Shown here in pieces: positions 61,557 through 64,000 of a stretch of 64,000 bases of DNA. The stretch's first letter is position 1; each line of letters starts with the position of its first letter. The notes beneath the pieces were generated by a model. It made no database searches. It was not told where the DNA came from and saw only the letters and a program-made list of their open reading frames with translations. Origin of the DNA: Rubrivivax sp. (GTDB lineage: Bacteria; Pseudomonadota; Gammaproteobacteria; Burkholderiales; Burkholderiaceae); NCBI GenBank assembly GCA_016790225.1, contig JAEUOZ010000037.1, positions 1 through 64,000 of the forward strand, in the 5' to 3' direction. Both the position numbers and the translations under genes were made by a program.

Positions 61557-64000
61557 ATGGCCCTGCGCGCCTACCTGCCCCAGGATCGGCTGCGCGCGCT
61601 GGCACAAGGCCAGACGCTGCCCGAGACCAGCCCCGGCACCGCCTTGTTCGCGGACATCGCCGGCTTCACGGCCCTGACCGAGAGCCTGACGGAAGGCGCG
61701 GGCTTGCGGCCGGGTGTGGAGACACTCGCGCAGCGCATCAATGGCGCCTATCAGGCGCTGATCGAACCCGTCGAGCGTCTTGGCGGCAGCGTGATCGGCC
61801 TGGCCGGCGATGGCATGACCTGCTGGTTTGCGGCCGACGACGATGACACCCTGCCCGCGGCCGGACGTGCCGTCCTCAGTGCCTGGCAGATGCTGCAGGC
61901 GCTGCGCGGGTTCGAAGGCCTGTCGCTGAAGGTGGGCCTGGGCAGCGGCAGCGCGCAACGCCTGGCCGTGGGCGATCCGCAACAGCACCTGATCGATCTG
62001 CTGCTCGGTCCTCCGGTCACGCGGGCCCTCAGGGCCGAACGCCTGGCCGCAGCGGGCGAACTGCTGGTCGATGCGCCGACGGCCGCTGCCCTGGCATGGC
62101 CAACGTCCCACATCCGCAGCGCAGCGGGTGGCGAGCACTTCCATGTCATGGAGCCCGCGCGGATCCCGCCACCCGAAGCAGCCCCGGCGAGGGCTGGTGC
62201 CCGGCCGTCCTCGCCTGCGCTGGAGCAACTGCAGCCCTGGATCCAGCCCTGGGTCTTCGAGCGCGAGTCCGCCGGCGGCCTCTTTGCCACGGACCTGCGG
62301 CCTGCCACCGCCCTGTTCTTGCGGCTGCCGCAGCCTGCCGCTGGCCCTGACGCCAGCCACTCACTGTCGGCACAGGTCGCGTTGATCCAGCAGCGCCTGC
62401 AGCAACACGGTGGCGTGCTGCTGGAAGCCTCGGCCGATGCGGCCGGCATCTGCCTGTATGCCAGCTTCGGTGCCGCGCAGGTGCACGAGGACGATGCGGC
62501 CCGCGCCCTGCGCGCGGCGCTGGATCTTCAGGCTCAGCTGCGACCGCTGACGGGGGAGCTGCCGATCGGCCTGTCCTGCGGCACGATGGTCGTGGGCGGG
62601 TATGGGGGCCCCACGCGGCGCTCCTTCGGGGCCATGGGATTCGAAGTCAACCTCGCTGCGCGGCTGATGGCCGAGGCCCGGCCGGGCGAGGTGCTGGTTT
62701 CCGGGCGCCTGCGGCAGGCCGCCGGCGAAGACTTCGCCTTCGAGGCCCGCGCGCCCATGCCGCTGAGGGGCAAGACCGAGCCCATGCCGGTCTTTGCCCT
62801 GACGGGGCTGCTGCAGCGCCGCGCCATGCGTCTGCAGGAACCGCAGGCGCTGCTGCCGATGGTGGGCCGCGAAGCCGAGACCCGACACCTGGAACAGCTG
62901 CTGGCCCGCGCGCTGCAGGGCCAGGGCCAGATCCTGCGGGTGGTGGCCGAGGCCGGCATGGGCAAATCGCGCCTGCTGGCCGAGGGCATCCGCCTGGCGC
63001 GCCGCGCGGGCTTCATCGGCTACGGCGGCACCTGCCGCCTGGATGGCGTGCAGACGCCCTATGCCCTCTGGCAGGGCGTCTGGACCGCCTGGTTCGACAT
63101 CGACCCCGCCTTGCCCCCGCGCCGGCAGCAGCGCGCCGTGCAGGCCGCGCTGCAACGCAGTGCGCCGGCGCAGGCGGAAGCCTGGCCGCTGGTGGGCACG
63201 GTGCTCGGGCAGGACTGGCCCGACACCCCGTTCACCCTCGCGCTGCAGCCGGCCGGCCGCAAGACCCTGCTGCAGGGCCTGTTGCTGGCCTGCCTGCAGC
63301 ACGCTGCCGCCGAAGCAGCCGAAGACGGCATGGGGCTGCTGCTGGTGCTGGAAGACCTGCAGGCAGCCGACCCCTTGTCGCTGGAGCTGCTGGGGCTGCT
63401 GGCGCGCAGCATCGAAGCGCTGCCGGTGTGCCTGATGTGTGCCGAACGTCCGGCAGCGCCGGCCAGCGCTGCCACGCCGGCCCTGTCGTCCTCGGCTGCG
63501 TTGCCGGACTTGCCGTACCTGTCGACGCTGGAGCTGGGCGCGCTCTCCCCGCCGGACGTGGAGCACCTGGTGCGGGCGCGCCTGGCGCTGCAGTTTCCGG
63601 AACGCGGCGGCCGCGTGCCGCGCGCGCTGATCGAGCGCGTGACCGAGCGCGCGCAGGGCAATCCGTTCTTCGTGGAAGAGCTGCTGGGATACCTGCACGA
63701 CCGCGGGCTGGATGCGCGCGAACTGGACGACACAGCTACCCTGGAGCTGCCCGGCAGCCTGCACAGCCTGGTACTCAGCCGCATCGACGGCCTGCCGTGG
63801 GCGCAGCAGCGCGAGCTGAAGGCGGCCAGCGTCATCGGCCGCGAATTCACCGCGCGCGAGCTGCAAGGCTACTGCCCGGCGCTGGGATCACCCGAGGCGG
63901 TGCGCGCCGATCTGCAGACCCTGGACCGCCTGGGCTTCACGCCGGCCATCACGGGCGCGGCCGAGCCGACGCACGGCTTCCGTCATGTGGTGACGCATCA
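61557..64000 (+). CDS. Tandem class III nucleotide cyclase with AAA ATPase domain, 3' end outside the window
   Basis: The first 814 residues are present; the gene runs off the right edge. Residues ~28-165 form a class III adenylate/guanylate cyclase domain: metal-binding Asp33 in LFADIAGFTALTESL and Asp85 in GLAGDGMTCWF. A second cyclase-like domain follows (about 240-410) with VVGGYGGPTRRSFGAMGFEVNLAARLM, but its first metal Asp is missing (FLRLPQ), so it may act as a partner or regulatory half. From ~440 a STAND-type ATPase begins: VGREAETRHLEQLL, Walker A AEAGMGKSR and Walker B LLLVLEDLQAADPLS. The protein probably makes cAMP or cGMP in response to a ligand. It starts 84 bp after a secreted protein gene. 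Confidence 0.88.
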   Translation, partial: MALRAYLPQDRLRALAQGQTLPETSPGTALFADIAGFTALTESLTEGAGLRPGVETLAQRINGAYQALIEPVERLGGSVIGLAGDGMTCWFAADDDDTLPAAGRAVLSAWQMLQALRGFEGLSLKVGLGSGSAQRLAVGDPQQHLIDLLLGPPVTRALRAERLAAAGELLVDAPTAAALAWPTSHIRSAAGGEHFHVMEPARIPPPEAAPARAGARPSSPALEQLQPWIQPWVFERESAGGLFATDLRPATALFLRLPQPAAGPDASHSLSAQVALIQQRLQQHGGVLLEASADAAGICLYASFGAAQVHEDDAARALRAALDLQAQLRPLTGELPIGLSCGTMVVGGYGGPTRRSFGAMGFEVNLAARLMAEARPGEVLVSGRLRQAAGEDFAFEARAPMPLRGKTEPMPVFALTGLLQRRAMRLQEPQALLPMVGREAETRHLEQLLARALQGQGQILRVVAEAGMGKSRLLAEGIRLARRAGFIGYGGTCRLDGVQTPYALWQGVWTAWFDIDPALPPRRQQRAVQAALQRSAPAQAEAWPLVGTVLGQDWPDTPFTLALQPAGRKTLLQGLLLACLQHAAAEAAEDGMGLLLVLEDLQAADPLSLELLGLLARSIEALPVCLMCAERPAAPASAATPALSSSAALPDLPYLSTLELGALSPPDVEHLVRARLALQFPERGGRVPRALIERVTERAQGNPFFVEELLGYLHDRGLDARELDDTATLELPGSLHSLVLSRIDGLPWAQQRELKAASVIGREFTARELQGYCPALGSPEAVRADLQTLDRLGFTPAITGAAEPTHGFRHVVTH

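Overview
This is a GC-rich bacterial chromosome segment. It has no rRNA, tRNA, CRISPR or recognisable insertion sequence. Gene content and order point to a betaproteobacterium of the order Burkholderiales: a pst-phoU-phoB run, rimP-nusA-infB-rbfA-truB-typA in one block, Bug-type and TRAP-type periplasmic receptors, a wax ester synthase family protein and an AlkB hydroxylase. The genus cannot be fixed from sequence alone. Most of the window is core metabolism and housekeeping; there is no prophage or integrated element with clear borders.

Region by region. 1-5.9 kb: the first codons of a probable etfB, an acyl-CoA synthetase, a hybrid histidine kinase, an RraA-family protein and metY. 6.1-12.5 kb: the phosphate block. 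It holds an atypical PhoB-like regulator, pstS, pstC, pstA, pstB, phoU and phoB, with candidate Pho boxes before the atypical regulator and before pstS. A hairpin-repeat array lies between pstB and phoU. No phoR follows phoB. 12.5-18.6 kb: suhB with a long tail, trmJ, a small secreted or anchored protein, cysE, mog, darP and pmbA. 18.8-22.7 kb: an orphan TRAP receptor, a conserved hypothetical, a small MscS channel and a TIR-domain protein.

22.8-29.9 kb: a 2-oxoacid (probably pyruvate):ferredoxin oxidoreductase operon (gamma, alpha, beta and a GltD-like flavoprotein fused to a ferredoxin domain), divergent from phosphoenolpyruvate synthase. Together they could turn acetyl-CoA into pyruvate and then PEP, or run pyruvate oxidation. 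30.2-35.0 kb: an SxtJ-like, DUF5989-like, carbamoyltransferase, SGNH hydrolase and transglutaminase/TPR lipoprotein cluster, probably linked to envelope or polysaccharide modification. 35.4-40.6 kb: an ORFan with a structured leader, two alpha/beta hydrolases, a wax ester synthase/DGAT with an unusual amphipathic tail, and an EamA exporter. 40.6-49.4 kb: the translation and transcription operon rimP-nusA-infB-rbfA-truB-typA on the minus strand, with a strong promoter and a candidate attenuator in its leader.

49.7-64 kb: fabI, a Bax-inhibitor-1 family protein, a glutamine amidotransferase, two SRPBCC proteins, a DUF2145 pair, an ABC peptide-type receptor, a GNAT enzyme, a Bug receptor and an atypical SDR. 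The region ends with alkB, a membrane cyclic-nucleotide-binding protein, a small secreted protein and a large tandem-cyclase/AAA protein cut by the right edge.

The best candidates for little-described biology are the TIR protein with a TY-Chap-like C-terminus (21650-22699), the carbamoyltransferase cluster (30179-35049), the hairpin array at the pstB stop codon (10908-11076), the synuclein-like tail of the wax ester synthase, and the alkB/cyclic-nucleotide neighbourhood. All functional statements come from reading motifs; no database search was run.
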